DNA from: CADCVT01 sp036389485
GTDB taxonomy: Bacteria > Actinomycetota > Thermoleophilia > Solirubrobacterales > Solirubrobacteraceae
Direction of reading: 5' to 3'
Length of the DNA stretch: 64,000 nt
NCBI GenBank assembly: GCA_036389485.1
Contig: DASVPR010000015.1
Span: 1 to 64,000 of the forward strand
The position numbers and the translations under genes were made by a program. Below, one piece after another: positions 1 through 7,254 of the stretch; positions within the stretch are counted from its first letter, which is position 1, and each line of letters begins with the position of its first letter. Under the pieces are notes generated by a model that was not told the origin of the DNA, did no database searches, and worked only from the letters and a program-made list of their open reading frames with translations.

Positions 1-2
1 AC

Positions 3-140
3 CGCTGGAAGAACTCCCAACAGCGCACGCGGGCCCTGAGATCATTCGTCCGCTACTACAACCGCCGGCGGCCACACAGCAGCCTCCGCGACCGGCCACC
101 CATCAGCCGCGTTCACAACGTCCCTGACCAGGACAGCTAG
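3..140 (+). mobile_element. C-terminal fragment of an IS481-type transposase
   Basis: The last 45 codons of a transposase enter from the left edge and end at TAG (138-140). The segment YYNRRRPHSSLRDRPPISRV is the typical C-terminal end of the DDE integrase core of IS481/IS3-type transposases, with the YN-x-RPH motif. The rest of the element lies outside the window, so intactness cannot be judged. I see no clear terminal inverted repeat after the stop. The reading frame ends inside what looks like the 3' end of a DUF4186 gene on the other strand, so this could mark an insertion junction. Confidence 0.75.
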
Positions 141-461
141 CTCCGCCGCGATCCACCGGCAGATCACGTCGGCGACGTACTCGCGCTCGGCGTCGTCCAG
201 GTCGCGACCCTTCGGGATGCCGTGGTTGCGCTGCAGGCAGCCGCGGCAGCAGGTCGCGGTGGCGTGCTGGGCGACGAAGACCGGGTGGCCGCGGTACGGC
301 GTCTGCTTGCCGTCCTTGAACGGGTGCGGGTCCGCGGGTGCGAGGCGCCGGTCGATGAAGGCCCGCGCGTGCTCCCGCAGGCGGGTCGGACCGTGGAGCT
401 CCGCGAGACCTCGGTCGCGGCCCTTCAGGCGAAACCTGTTGCGGAATGCGTCGTTTCCCAC
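42..461 (-). CDS. DUF4186 family protein, 3' end altered at an IS junction
   Basis: From a GTG at 461 the product is about 139 residues. It carries the hallmark DUF4186 features: an N-terminal FRNRFRLKG segment, a central HARAFIDRRLAP helix, the block GKQTPYRGHPVFVAQHATAT, and the motif CCRGCLQRNHGIPKGR with clustered Cys and His residues. The family usually ends near the WI-A-L helix, reached here at about 145. The frame instead reads on into the transposase fragment and stops at 42-44, so the last 30 or so residues are probably foreign. Function of the family is unknown; the Cys/His pattern suggests metal binding. The GTG start is the first plausible one before the domain and is uncertain. 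Confidence 0.7.
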   Translation of the reverse strand: MGNDAFRNRFRLKGRDRGLAELHGPTRLREHARAFIDRRLAPADPHPFKDGKQTPYRGHPVFVAQHATATCCRGCLQRNHGIPKGRDLDDAEREYVADVICRWIAAELAVLVRDVVNAADGWPVAEAAVWPPAVVVADE

Positions 462-482
462 GGTTCTCAGCGTAGAGAGGGG

Positions 483-498
483 GCGAGCGTTCGCTCGC
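483..498. repeat. Inverted repeat upstream of the response regulator
   Basis: GCGAGCG and CGCTCGC flank a central TT, about 18 bases upstream of the response-regulator ATG. It lies between the divergent DUF4186 and regulator genes. It could be an operator or a hairpin in the leader; nothing else supports a role. Confidence 0.35.
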
Positions 499-515
499 GT
501 GCGCCTCGTTCGCGC

Positions 516-1235
516 ATGACCGACGACGCCTCCACGATCCTGCTCGTCGAGGACGACGACGCGACCCGCGCGTTCCTCGCCGACAACCTCCTCGCCGACG
601 GCCACGACGTCGTCGCCACCGACACCGCCCGCCACGGGTGGCGGCTGATGGAGACGAAGTTCCCCGACCTCGCGCTGATCGACGTCGGGCTGCCGGACGG
701 CTCGGGATTGGAGCTGGTCCGGCGCGTGCGCGAGGCGGACGGCGTCGCTTCGCGGGTCGATCCGTCGATGCCGATCCTCGTGCTGAGCGGCCGCCGGTCC
801 GAGCTCGACCGGATCCGCGGCTTCGAACGCGGCTGCGACGACTACGTCGTCAAGCCGTTCGCGTACGCGGAGCTGCGGGCGCGGGTCGGCGCCCTGCTTC
901 GCCGGACCCAGCGCCGGCCGGGCATGGGCCGCATCCGCGTTGGCACGCTCGAGCTCGACCCGCCGTCGCGCGAGGTGACCGTGCGCGGCGAGCGCGTCGA
1001 GCTGTCGCAGAAGGAGTTCGCGCTGCTGCGCGCGCTGGCCGCCGAGCCCGTGCGGGTCTTCACGAAGGAGGAGCTGCTGCGAGGCGTCTGGGGCTTCCGC
1101 TCGCTCGGCGCCACCAGGACCTTGGACTCCCACGCCTGCCGCCTGCGCCAGAAGCTCGGCCGCCACGGCGACCGCTACGTCATCAACGTCTGGGGAGTCG
1201 GCTACCGCCTCGTCGACGGTCCGGTGCCGTCATGA
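516..1235 (+). CDS. OmpR/PhoB-type DNA-binding response regulator
   Basis: 239 residues. An N-terminal receiver domain (about 7-122) has the acidic pair near 12-14, the phospho-acceptor D56 in LALIDVGLPDG, the switch S91 and the conserved K113 in VVKPF. A C-terminal winged-helix effector (about 140-235) carries the typical ELSQKEFALLRALA and VWGVGYRL segments. It acts as a phosphorylation-controlled transcription factor. Its stop overlaps the ATG of the histidine kinase gene (ATGA), so the two are translationally coupled and presumably partners. Their position ahead of cpaB suggests they control the following Tad-type genes, but that is inference. Confidence 0.93.
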   Translation: MTDDASTILLVEDDDATRAFLADNLLADGHDVVATDTARHGWRLMETKFPDLALIDVGLPDGSGLELVRRVREADGVASRVDPSMPILVLSGRRSELDRIRGFERGCDDYVVKPFAYAELRARVGALLRRTQRRPGMGRIRVGTLELDPPSREVTVRGERVELSQKEFALLRALAAEPVRVFTKEELLRGVWGFRSLGATRTLDSHACRLRQKLGRHGDRYVINVWGVGYRLVDGPVPS

Positions 1236-2158
1236 CCGCGCCGCTCGCCGCCCCCGCGTCGCGCCGCGGGATCTCGCCCGCGCCGCGTGCCGCGGGCCCG
1301 CGCCGCGGCACCCCGTCCGCGCCGCTCGCCTCGGCGGTCCCGCTCGTCGCTGCGTCGCCGCCGTCGACGACTACGGCGGTCGCCGCCGCCGCGCTCGCCG
1401 GCTGGCTCCTCGTCGCCGCGCTGCTCCTCGCGCGGCGCCGCCGTGCCGAGCTGGTCGCGCGAGCGATCCACGAGATCGCCGGGCCGCTGAACGCGGCGGG
1501 GCTGGCGCTGCACGCGGCGCGGCGGGATCGCGCCGCCGGCGCGCGGCTCGCCGCGATCGACGTCGAGCTGCGACGAGCGGGGCGCGCGCTGGAGGATCTC
1601 GACGCCGCGCGCGCGGGCCGGCGCGTCCGCGACCGCGCGCGGGTCGTCGACGTCGGCGCGCTCGTCGCGCAGCAGGCGCTCGCGTGGCAGAGCTTCGCGC
1701 GCGCCCGGGGCGCCTCGCTGCACGTCGCGGCCGGCCCGGGGCTGGTCGTCCGCGCCGACGCGGTCCGCCTCGCGCAGGCGGTCGGCAACCTCGTCGCCAA
1801 CGCGATCGAGCATGGCGGCGAGCACGTCGAGTTGCGGGCGGCGTCAGTCGGGGAGCGGGTCCGCGTCGAGGTGCGCGACGACGGCCCGGGCCTCCCCGCA
1901 CCCGTGAGCGCCCTCGCGCGTCGCGCGCGCGGAGGCCGCGGAAGGAGAGGCCGCGGCCTGGCGATCGCCGCGGACATCGCCTCGCGTCACGGAGGCCGCC
2001 TCGCCGCGGCGCCCGCGAGCACCGGCGCCCGGCTCGTCCTCGACCTCCCCGCGCTTTCGCGCCGCCCCGCGCCGCCCGAGGCGCGGACGGAGGAGCACGG
2101 CGTCGTCGCGCCGAGGCCGACCCCGCTGACCCCGTCCGACGGAGGGGCGGCGGCATGA
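1232..2158 (+). CDS. Small membrane histidine kinase
   Basis: 308 residues. One membrane segment (about 48-67) is followed directly by a dimerisation/phosphoacceptor helix with H80 in ARAIHEIAGPLNAA. The ATPase domain has an N-box around NLVANAIEHGG (186-196), a G1 box RDDGPGLP (215-222) and a G2-like GRGLAIAADIASRHGG (about 240-255). There is no extracellular sensor domain, and the first 45 residues are Pro/Ala-rich. It probably phosphorylates the regulator encoded by the overlapping upstream gene. The gene ends in an ATGA overlap with a 33-codon ORF. Confidence 0.85.
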   Translation: MTAPLAAPASRRGISPAPRAAGPRRGTPSAPLASAVPLVAASPPSTTTAVAAAALAGWLLVAALLLARRRRAELVARAIHEIAGPLNAAGLALHAARRDRAAGARLAAIDVELRRAGRALEDLDAARAGRRVRDRARVVDVGALVAQQALAWQSFARARGASLHVAAGPGLVVRADAVRLAQAVGNLVANAIEHGGEHVELRAASVGERVRVEVRDDGPGLPAPVSALARRARGGRGRRGRGLAIAADIASRHGGRLAAAPASTGARLVLDLPALSRRPAPPEARTEEHGVVAPRPTPLTPSDGGAAA

Positions 2159-2256
2159 CCGGACCCCGTCGCCCCTCGCCCGCCGACCGCGGAGGGGCCG
2201 GCGTGAGCGCACACCGCGGTCACGCGGCGGCCGGCCGCCGCGGAGTCGCGCGGTGA
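2155..2256 (+). other. 33-codon linking ORF between the kinase and cpaB
   Basis: ATG at 2155 overlaps the kinase stop (ATGA), and TGA at 2254 overlaps the GTG start of cpaB (GTGA). The predicted peptide is Arg/Gly/Ala-rich with no recognisable motif. It may be translated only to carry ribosomes from the kinase to cpaB, or it may be a decayed gene start. Similar tiny linking ORFs occur at 6018-6177 and 7184-7254. Confidence 0.4.
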
Positions 2257-2936
2257 GCGGCGCCGCCCGCCGCCGGCGGGCCTTCGTCCTCGCGGGGCTG
2301 TCGCTCCTCCTCGGCGGCCTCGCGGCGTCGGACGTCGCGGGTCGCGAGGCCGCGCTCGACCAGCGGCTCGGACCGACGGTCTCCGTCGTCGTCGCGCGCA
2401 CGCCCATCGAGGCCGGCGATCGCCTCGAGCCGCGGCGCCTAGCGGTCCGGCACGTCCCGGCGCGGTTCGCACCGCAGGGCACGTTCGCCACGCCGCCCGA
2501 GGTCGCGGGCCGCCGCGCGTCCGCGAACCTCGAACCCGGCGCGGACGTCACCGCCGCCGCGCTCGCGGACCCGACCGCCCCCGCGGCCGGCGCGCCCGTG
2601 GGCAGAGGGGAGAGGGTCGCGGAGGTGATCGCTGCCGGAGCGCCTGACACGATCGTCCCGGGCGCGCACGTGGACGTCCTCGTCACCCGCGAGCCGCGCC
2701 CCGGAGCGCCCGGAGGAACCGACCTCGCGCTCCAGGACGTGGAGGTCCTCGCGGCCGTCCCGGCCCAGGTCGACTCGGGCGCACCGCGCGTCGCGGCCTC
2801 CCTCCGCGTGACGCTCCGCCAGGCCGTCTACCTCGCCGCCGCCCAGAGCTTCGCCCGCGAGCTCCGGCTCCTCCCGCGAGCGCCGGGCGACCACCGCCGC
2901 ACCGAACCCCTCACCTACGGCGCGAGCCTCGGATGA
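2253..2936 (+). CDS. cpaB: CpaB/RcpC-like SAF-domain protein of a Tad/Flp pilus system
   Basis: 227 residues from GTG. A membrane anchor near residues 10-27 is followed by a SAF domain (about 45-105: VSVVVARTPIEAGDRLEPRR and later A-LEPGADVT). A C-terminal region contains PGAHVDVLVT, as in the second half of CpaB/RcpC proteins. Members sit in the envelope and help assemble the Flp pilus or secretion machinery. GTGA coupling upstream and ATGA coupling downstream place it in one operon with the two-component genes and the next small gene. The assignment rests on the SAF pattern plus the nearby cpaF, tadB and tadC. Confidence 0.75.
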   Translation: MSGAARRRRAFVLAGLSLLLGGLAASDVAGREAALDQRLGPTVSVVVARTPIEAGDRLEPRRLAVRHVPARFAPQGTFATPPEVAGRRASANLEPGADVTAAALADPTAPAAGAPVGRGERVAEVIAAGAPDTIVPGAHVDVLVTREPRPGAPGGTDLALQDVEVLAAVPAQVDSGAPRVAASLRVTLRQAVYLAAAQSFARELRLLPRAPGDHRRTEPLTYGASLG

Positions 2937-3187
2937 TGCGCGAGCACCACGACCTCGCCGCCTTCCTCGCCGAGACCGGCGCGGCTGTGGGCGGTGGCGC
3001 CGCGCTAGCTGCCGCGCTGGGCCTGCTCGCCGGGATCGCAGCGAAGGATGCGGCTTCGTGGAGCCTCGCCGCGCGTGAGCGCGGTTGGGGGAATGTCCGG
3101 CCCGTTCACACCGCCGCAGGTCTCGCGCCGTACGGCGGCGTCTTCGGGTTGGCCGCGGTGATCCTTCGGTGGGCAGGCGTAAACTGA
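2933..3187 (+). CDS. Small hydrophobic protein of unknown function
   Basis: 84 residues, starting in an ATGA overlap with cpaB. Two hydrophobic stretches (about 17-36 and 62-80) suggest two membrane helices, with a charged stretch KDAASWSLAARERGWG between them. It does not look like a Flp prepilin because the G/EF cleavage site is absent. The coupling to cpaB suggests a role near that machinery, but no function can be assigned. Confidence 0.55.
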   Translation: MMREHHDLAAFLAETGAAVGGGAALAAALGLLAGIAAKDAASWSLAARERGWGNVRPVHTAAGLAPYGGVFGLAAVILRWAGVN

Positions 3188-3193
3188 AGCCCG

Positions 3194-3394
3194 ATGCAGA
3201 GCCTCGGGTTGCTGACGATGGTGGTGTTCATGGTTCTCGCCGCTCTAGCGGGGAACTGGCTCGGCTGGAGCGACACAGCGACCGACGTCGTGACCGTCGT
3301 GGGAGCGATCGTCATCGCGTTCACCTTCGTCGGGCTCGAAGGCCTCCCGCGCACGACGGACGACGACCAGAAGCGCCGCTCGCACCTGGGCTGA
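3194..3394 (+). CDS. Small membrane protein of unknown function
   Basis: 66 residues starting 6 bases after the previous stop. Two hydrophobic helices (about 4-22 and 30-47) are followed by a charged tail ending in KRRSHLG. No family recognised. It is the last gene before a predicted promoter at 3420 and probably ends this transcription unit. Confidence 0.5.
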   Translation: MQSLGLLTMVVFMVLAALAGNWLGWSDTATDVVTVVGAIVIAFTFVGLEGLPRTTDDDQKRRSHLG

Positions 3395-3419
3395 TCGTCC
3401 ACAGAAGCCCCGCCCGCTC

Positions 3420-3446
3420 TCAAGACTCGGGGTGGGCTACCGACAG
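3420..3446 (+). promoter_or_regulatory. Sigma-28 (FliA/WhiG)-like promoter candidate
   Basis: TCAA (3420-3423), exactly 15 bases, then ACCGACAG (3439-3446), 16 bases before the ATG of the secreted protein at 3462. The FliA/WhiG consensus is TAAA-N15-GCCGATAA, so the -35 and spacing fit and the -10 is a weaker match. The same layout recurs upstream of other secreted-protein genes at 38186, 38222 and 42194-42243. Confidence 0.45.
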
Positions 3447-3461
3447 CACGGATCGATCCCC

Positions 3462-4772
3462 ATGAACGTGCGCCCGCTTCTCATCCTGCTCGCCGCCGCC
3501 GTCGCGATCCTCGCCCCGGCGGCCTCCGCCGACGCCGCGACCACGCGGACGACGTACCCCTCGATCGCGAAGATCGACCCGCTGAACCTGGCGATCGGCG
3601 AGACCATGACGGTCTACGGCAAGGGCTTCGTCCGGGGCAAGAACAAGAACACGGTCGTCTTCAAGCGCGACAAGGGCCGCGCGATCTTCGCCAAGGCCGA
3701 GACCGCGACGACCTCCAAGCTGAAGGTCGTCGTCCCCGAGAAGCTGCGGCCGTACCTCGGCGAGCGCGCCGGGGTCGACGTTCCCACCAAGTTCCGCGTC
3801 CGGATCCTCGCCAAGCGCTTCGGCAAGCGCTACACGGCGCTCGACGCCTCCCCGATGATCGCCCCGACCGCCGCGATGGCGGACAAGCCCGGCGACGTCC
3901 CGCCCGCGCCGGCGGCCCCGCCCGCGCCGAGCGACTGCGACGGCGACGCGATCATCGACGACGTCGACGACGACGACGACAACGACCACATGACGGACCT
4001 CTTCGAGGCCGCCATCGGCACGGACCGCTGCAAGCTCGACACCGACGGCGACTCCCTGAGCGACTACTGGGAGTACCAGTCCGCGCTCGACCTCAACCTC
4101 CGCGCCCTCCCGTACCCCGGCAAGCGCCCGTACCCGAACGCGCTGTACGAGGACCAGAACGTCGACTACGACGGCGACGGCATGGTGGCCTGGCAGGAGC
4201 ACGCGATGTGGGTCAAGTACGGGAACATGGCCACGTACCTGAACTACAGCGACGGCACGCAGCGCACGGACCCGGGCAGCGGCCTCACGGACGACCTCCG
4301 CGACGTCGAGAACGACGGCCTCACGAACTGGCTCGAGGCCAATGGCCCGATGCGCCGCGAGTGGTGGAAGGAGTTCTACGACAAGGAGATCCTCTACCCC
4401 GTCGAGTACGCGAACCCGGACTTCCTCGACCCGGACAGCGACGGTGACGGCCGCCTCGACGGCGCGGACGACCTCGACCACGACGGCTACCCGAACTCCG
4501 ACGACTGGGACCGCGGCAAGCCGCTCCCGGACAAGTTCGACGCCAGCGTCGCCGCCCGCCCGCGCTGGGTCCAGCCGCACAACCCGTGCCTGCCGGATCC
4601 GGAGTCGATCACCTGCTCGCTGTACATCCCGCCGGTCGACAAGGCGTGGGCGCCGTTCAAGGAGATCGGGCTGTACCCCGGTCAGATCCCGATCGACGAC
4701 GAGTTCTGGCCGCGTCCGCTCCCGTATCCGCTGCCGATGCCGGACGAGGACGACGAGGACTCGGGCGGCTGA
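3462..4772 (+). CDS. Secreted protein with IPT/TIG-like and calcium-binding Asp-rich repeats
   Basis: 436 residues with a clear signal peptide (1-26, ending near ASADAAT). An N-terminal beta region (about 35-125) contains NLAIGETMTVYGKGF, resembling an IPT/TIG fold. From about residue 163 there are repeated acidic motifs of thrombospondin type 3/EF-hand-like type, such as DCDGDAIIDDVDDDDDNDHM, DTDGDSLSDYWE, DYDGDGMVAWQE and DPDSDGDGRLDGADDLDHDG. These would bind calcium outside the cell. The ATG was chosen for the signal peptide. It sits between two parts of the Tad locus, behind its own sigma-28-like promoter, so it may be a surface or pilus-linked protein. Confidence 0.75.
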   Translation: MNVRPLLILLAAAVAILAPAASADAATTRTTYPSIAKIDPLNLAIGETMTVYGKGFVRGKNKNTVVFKRDKGRAIFAKAETATTSKLKVVVPEKLRPYLGERAGVDVPTKFRVRILAKRFGKRYTALDASPMIAPTAAMADKPGDVPPAPAAPPAPSDCDGDAIIDDVDDDDDNDHMTDLFEAAIGTDRCKLDTDGDSLSDYWEYQSALDLNLRALPYPGKRPYPNALYEDQNVDYDGDGMVAWQEHAMWVKYGNMATYLNYSDGTQRTDPGSGLTDDLRDVENDGLTNWLEANGPMRREWWKEFYDKEILYPVEYANPDFLDPDSDGDGRLDGADDLDHDGYPNSDDWDRGKPLPDKFDASVAARPRWVQPHNPCLPDPESITCSLYIPPVDKAWAPFKEIGLYPGQIPIDDEFWPRPLPYPLPMPDEDDEDSGG

Positions 4773-4802
4773 GCCCGGCCCGTCTTCGAACCTTTCGCCG
4801 AG

Positions 4803-4830
4803 GGGGCGAGTCCGCGAGGGCTCGCCCCTT
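4803..4830 (+). terminator. Hairpin terminator after the calcium-binding protein gene
   Basis: GGGGCGAG (4803-4810) pairs with CTCGCCCC (4821-4828) around a 10-base loop and is followed by TTCT. It lies in the 67-base gap before cpaF. The short T-run makes it weak by enterobacterial standards but typical of GC-rich genomes. Confidence 0.6.
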
Positions 4831-4839
4831 CTGCGTTGC

Positions 4840-6021
4840 ATGGACACCTCCGCGGCGCTGGACTCGCTGGCGACCTCGCTCCGCGAGACGCTCGTCGCCG
4901 AAGCCGACTCCTCCGGCGCCGATCCCGCCGAGCGGATCCGCGCGCTGGTGGATCGCGAGGCCGGCATGCTCGACGCCGCCTCGCGCGAGGAGCTCGCGCG
5001 GCGCGTGGCCGAGCGATCGTTCGGGCTCGGGCCGCTGGAGCCGCTGCTGGCGGACCCCGCGGTCGACGAGATCATGGTCTCCGGCGCGGGGCGCGTCTGG
5101 GTGGAGCGCGGTGGGCGGCTGGAGGAGACGACGGTGGCGTTCGCCTCGGAGGCGGAGCTGCGGCACGCGATCGAGCGGATCCTCGCGCCGCTCGGCCGCC
5201 GGGTCGACGAGGCGGAGCCGCTGTGCGACGCGCGGTTGCCGGACGGCTCGCGCGTGAACGTCGTCATCCCACCGCTGGCGTTGGACGGCCCGTCGCTGAC
5301 CATCCGGCGCTTTCGGCGGCGCGGACTGTCCCCGGACGACCTGGTCGCGTGCGGCTCGTGGTCCGCGCCGCTGCGGGACCTCCTGCGCGCCGCCGTCGGC
5401 GCCCGGCTGAACCTGCTGGTCAGCGGCGGGACCGGCTCGGGGAAGACGACGACGCTGAACGCGCTCTCGGCGTTCGTCCCGTCGTCGGAGCGGATCGTCA
5501 CGATCGAGGACGCCGCCGAGCTCCGCCTCCGCCAGCCCCACGTCGTGCGGTTGGAAGCGCGGCCACCCTCGCTCGAGGGAAGGGGGGAGGTGACGATCCG
5601 GCAGCTCGTCCGCAACGCGCTGCGGATGCGGCCGGACCGGATCGTGGTGGGCGAGGTCCGAGGCGCCGAGGCGCTGGACATGCTCAGCGCGATGTCGACC
5701 GGCCACGACGGATCGCTGTCGACCGTCCACGCGGGCTCCGCGGAGGAGGCGCTGCGCCGCGTCGAGACCCTCGCGCTCATGGCCGGCCTCGGCCTGCCCC
5801 ACGCGGCGATCCGGGAGCAGGTCGCGGGAGCCCTCGACCTCGTCGTGCACCAGTCACGCCTGCCGGGAGGAGCGCGAGCCGTCGTCTCCGTCGGAGAGGT
5901 CGTCCGCGTCGCCGCCGGCCCCGGGATCCGAGAGGTGTACGCGCTCCGCGACGGCCGCCCGGTCTTGCGCGCGGCCGGCCGAGCGCTCGCGGAGAGGCTC
6001 GGAGTCGTCGCACCCGGATGA
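4840..6021 (+). CDS. cpaF: CpaF/TadA-type secretion ATPase
   Basis: 393 residues. It has the N-terminal FGLGPLEPLLADPAVDEIMV segment typical of CpaF, a Walker A GGTGSGKT (196-203), an Asp box around TIEDAAELRL, a Walker B region near RPDRIVVGEVRG, and a His box SLSTVHAGSAEEAL. It powers assembly of Flp/Tad pili or secretion at the inner membrane, working with TadB and TadC encoded downstream. ATG 4840 keeps the whole N-terminal domain. Its stop overlaps a 21-codon ORF (ATGA) leading toward tadB. Confidence 0.93.
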   Translation: MDTSAALDSLATSLRETLVAEADSSGADPAERIRALVDREAGMLDAASREELARRVAERSFGLGPLEPLLADPAVDEIMVSGAGRVWVERGGRLEETTVAFASEAELRHAIERILAPLGRRVDEAEPLCDARLPDGSRVNVVIPPLALDGPSLTIRRFRRRGLSPDDLVACGSWSAPLRDLLRAAVGARLNLLVSGGTGSGKTTTLNALSAFVPSSERIVTIEDAAELRLRQPHVVRLEARPPSLEGRGEVTIRQLVRNALRMRPDRIVVGEVRGAEALDMLSAMSTGHDGSLSTVHAGSAEEALRRVETLALMAGLGLPHAAIREQVAGALDLVVHQSRLPGGARAVVSVGEVVRVAAGPGIREVYALRDGRPVLRAAGRALAERLGVVAPG

Positions 6022-6083
6022 CGAGCCTCGAAGGATCCTGCTGGGGGCTCCCCATCGCACGCGCGGGGAGGGATCGCGCGTGA
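6018..6083 (+). other. 21-codon linking ORF after cpaF
   Basis: ATG 6018 overlaps the cpaF stop (ATGA), and the TGA at 6081 overlaps a GTG at 6080. The predicted peptide begins MTSLEGSCWG and has no recognised motif. It is the first link of a chain of overlapping mini-ORFs that ends at the tadB GTG. Confidence 0.4.
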
Positions 6084-6177
6084 CCGCCGCCGTCGCCTTG
6101 TCGGCGGGGGCGGGCGAGGTGGCGGCGTGACCGCCGCCGTCGCCCTGTCGGCGGGGGCGGGTGAGGTGTCGACGTGA
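6080..6177 (+). repeat. Two tandem 47-base copies of a tadB-like gene start, each a 16-codon ORF
   Basis: The sequence starting GTGACCGCCGCCGTC occurs at 6080, 6127 and 6174, with a spacing of exactly 47 bases. The first two copies are ORFs of 16 codons (6080-6130 and 6127-6177). Because 47 is not a multiple of three, each ends in a TGA that overlaps the next GTG (GTGA). The third copy is the real start of tadB. This looks like tandem duplication of the tadB start, retained as a coupling chain or as neutral remnants. Confidence 0.75.
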
Positions 6178-7187
6178 CCGCCGCCGTCCTGATGGCCGGC
6201 GTCGCGGGCGTGCTCGGTGTGCTGGCCGCGTGGGAGACGCTCGCGGCGGTCGATCAGCGGCTTGCGGCTCGGGCGATCGGCCGGTGGCTGGCGCCGCTGC
6301 GCAGGGGCGGCCAGGCGAGCGACGCGGAGCGGCGTCGGCTTGCGGTCGTCGCCGCGGGGGCGCTGTGCGCGGCCGGCTGGTTGATCGCGGGTCCGGTCGC
6401 GGCGCTCGGTCTCGGAGCGGCAGCGCCCGCGGCGGTCAACCGAGCGTTGGCGGCCACGCGCGCCCGCCGCCGCGCGCAGCTCGCGTCCGCGGCACCCGCG
6501 GTCGCCCGCGCGCTGGCGGACGCTCTCTCCGGCGGCCACTCGATCCGCGGCGCGATCGCGGCCGCGGCGTGGGGCGACTCCGCGCGAGGGTCCGCCTCCG
6601 CGGCGACGCTCGACGCCGCGGCGTGGAGCGACCCCGCCCGAGGGTCCGCTTCCCGGGCGACGCTCGACGCCGCAGCGTGGAGCGACTCCGCCCGAGGGTC
6701 CGCGTCCGCCGCGAGCGGGAGCGACGGCGCGCGAGGGGCCGCCGCGAGCGGTCGCGCGGGCCCCGCGGGGGCGGAGATGTCGCGCGCCGCCGCGGCCCTC
6801 GACGCCGGCGCCGCCACCGAGGACGTCCTCGAGGACCTCCGGAGTCGCGCGTCGGACCCGGGCTGGGACACGCTCGTCGCCGCCATCCTCCTGCAGCGCG
6901 ACGCCGGCGGCGACCTCGCGCACCTCCTCCGGCGCCTGGCCGAACGGATCGAGAACGCGCAGCGCGCGGAGGCCGAGGCCCGGGCGGCGACCGCCCAGGC
7001 GCGCTTCACGGCGTGGCTCGTCGCGTGCCTTCCCGCGGGAGCGGCGCTGCTCGCGGAGCTCGGCTCGCCCGGCTACGTCGCGTCGCTGTTCCACGAACCG
7101 CTCACCGCCATGCTCGTGGCGACCTCGGTGGCACTGCAGCTCGCCGCGATCCTCGCCGTGCGCCGCATCGCGAAGGTCGCGGGATGA
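6174..7187 (+). CDS. tadB: TadB-like membrane protein of the Tad/Flp system
   Basis: 337 residues. N-terminal membrane helices (about 4-19 and 58-84) and two C-terminal ones (about 281-296 and 311-329) flank a type II secretion F domain, recognisable in ARALADALSGGHSIRGAI (near 107-124) and ILLQRDAGGDLAHLLRRLAERI (near 240-262). In this family the protein is the inner-membrane platform working with CpaF. The F domain is interrupted by an Ala/Ser/Asp-rich insert (about 130-200) built from an 18-residue tandem repeat. Start GTG 6174 is preceded by two copies of itself in mini-ORFs. The stop overlaps another mini-ORF (ATGA). Confidence 0.8.
   Translation: MTAAVLMAGVAGVLGVLAAWETLAAVDQRLAARAIGRWLAPLRRGGQASDAERRRLAVVAAGALCAAGWLIAGPVAALGLGAAAPAAVNRALAATRARRRAQLASAAPAVARALADALSGGHSIRGAIAAAAWGDSARGSASAATLDAAAWSDPARGSASRATLDAAAWSDSARGSASAASGSDGARGAAASGRAGPAGAEMSRAAAALDAGAATEDVLEDLRSRASDPGWDTLVAAILLQRDAGGDLAHLLRRLAERIENAQRAEAEARAATAQARFTAWLVACLPAGAALLAELGSPGYVASLFHEPLTAMLVATSVALQLAAILAVRRIAKVAG
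6564..6715 (+). repeat. 54-base tandem repeat inside tadB
   Basis: Units begin at 6564, 6618 and 6672; the third is partial. Each encodes about 18 residues of the form AAW-DxARGSAS-ATLDA. The unit is in frame, so it only lengthens a loop of the TadB F domain. Copy number could vary between strains. Confidence 0.85.
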
Positions 7188-7254
7188 GGGGCGCTTGCAC
7201 GGCGCTCGTCGCGGCGCTTGCGAGCGCGGGATGAGGCCGGCGGTGTCGGCATGA
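7184..7254 (+). other. Two chained mini-ORFs between tadB and tadC
   Basis: ATG 7184 overlaps the tadB stop and opens a 16-codon ORF whose TGA (7232-7234) overlaps ATG 7231. That opens a 7-codon ORF whose TGA (7252-7254) overlaps ATG 7251, the chosen start of tadC. All three junctions are ATGA. This mirrors the chain between cpaF and tadB and would let ribosomes step from tadB into tadC. Confidence 0.5.
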
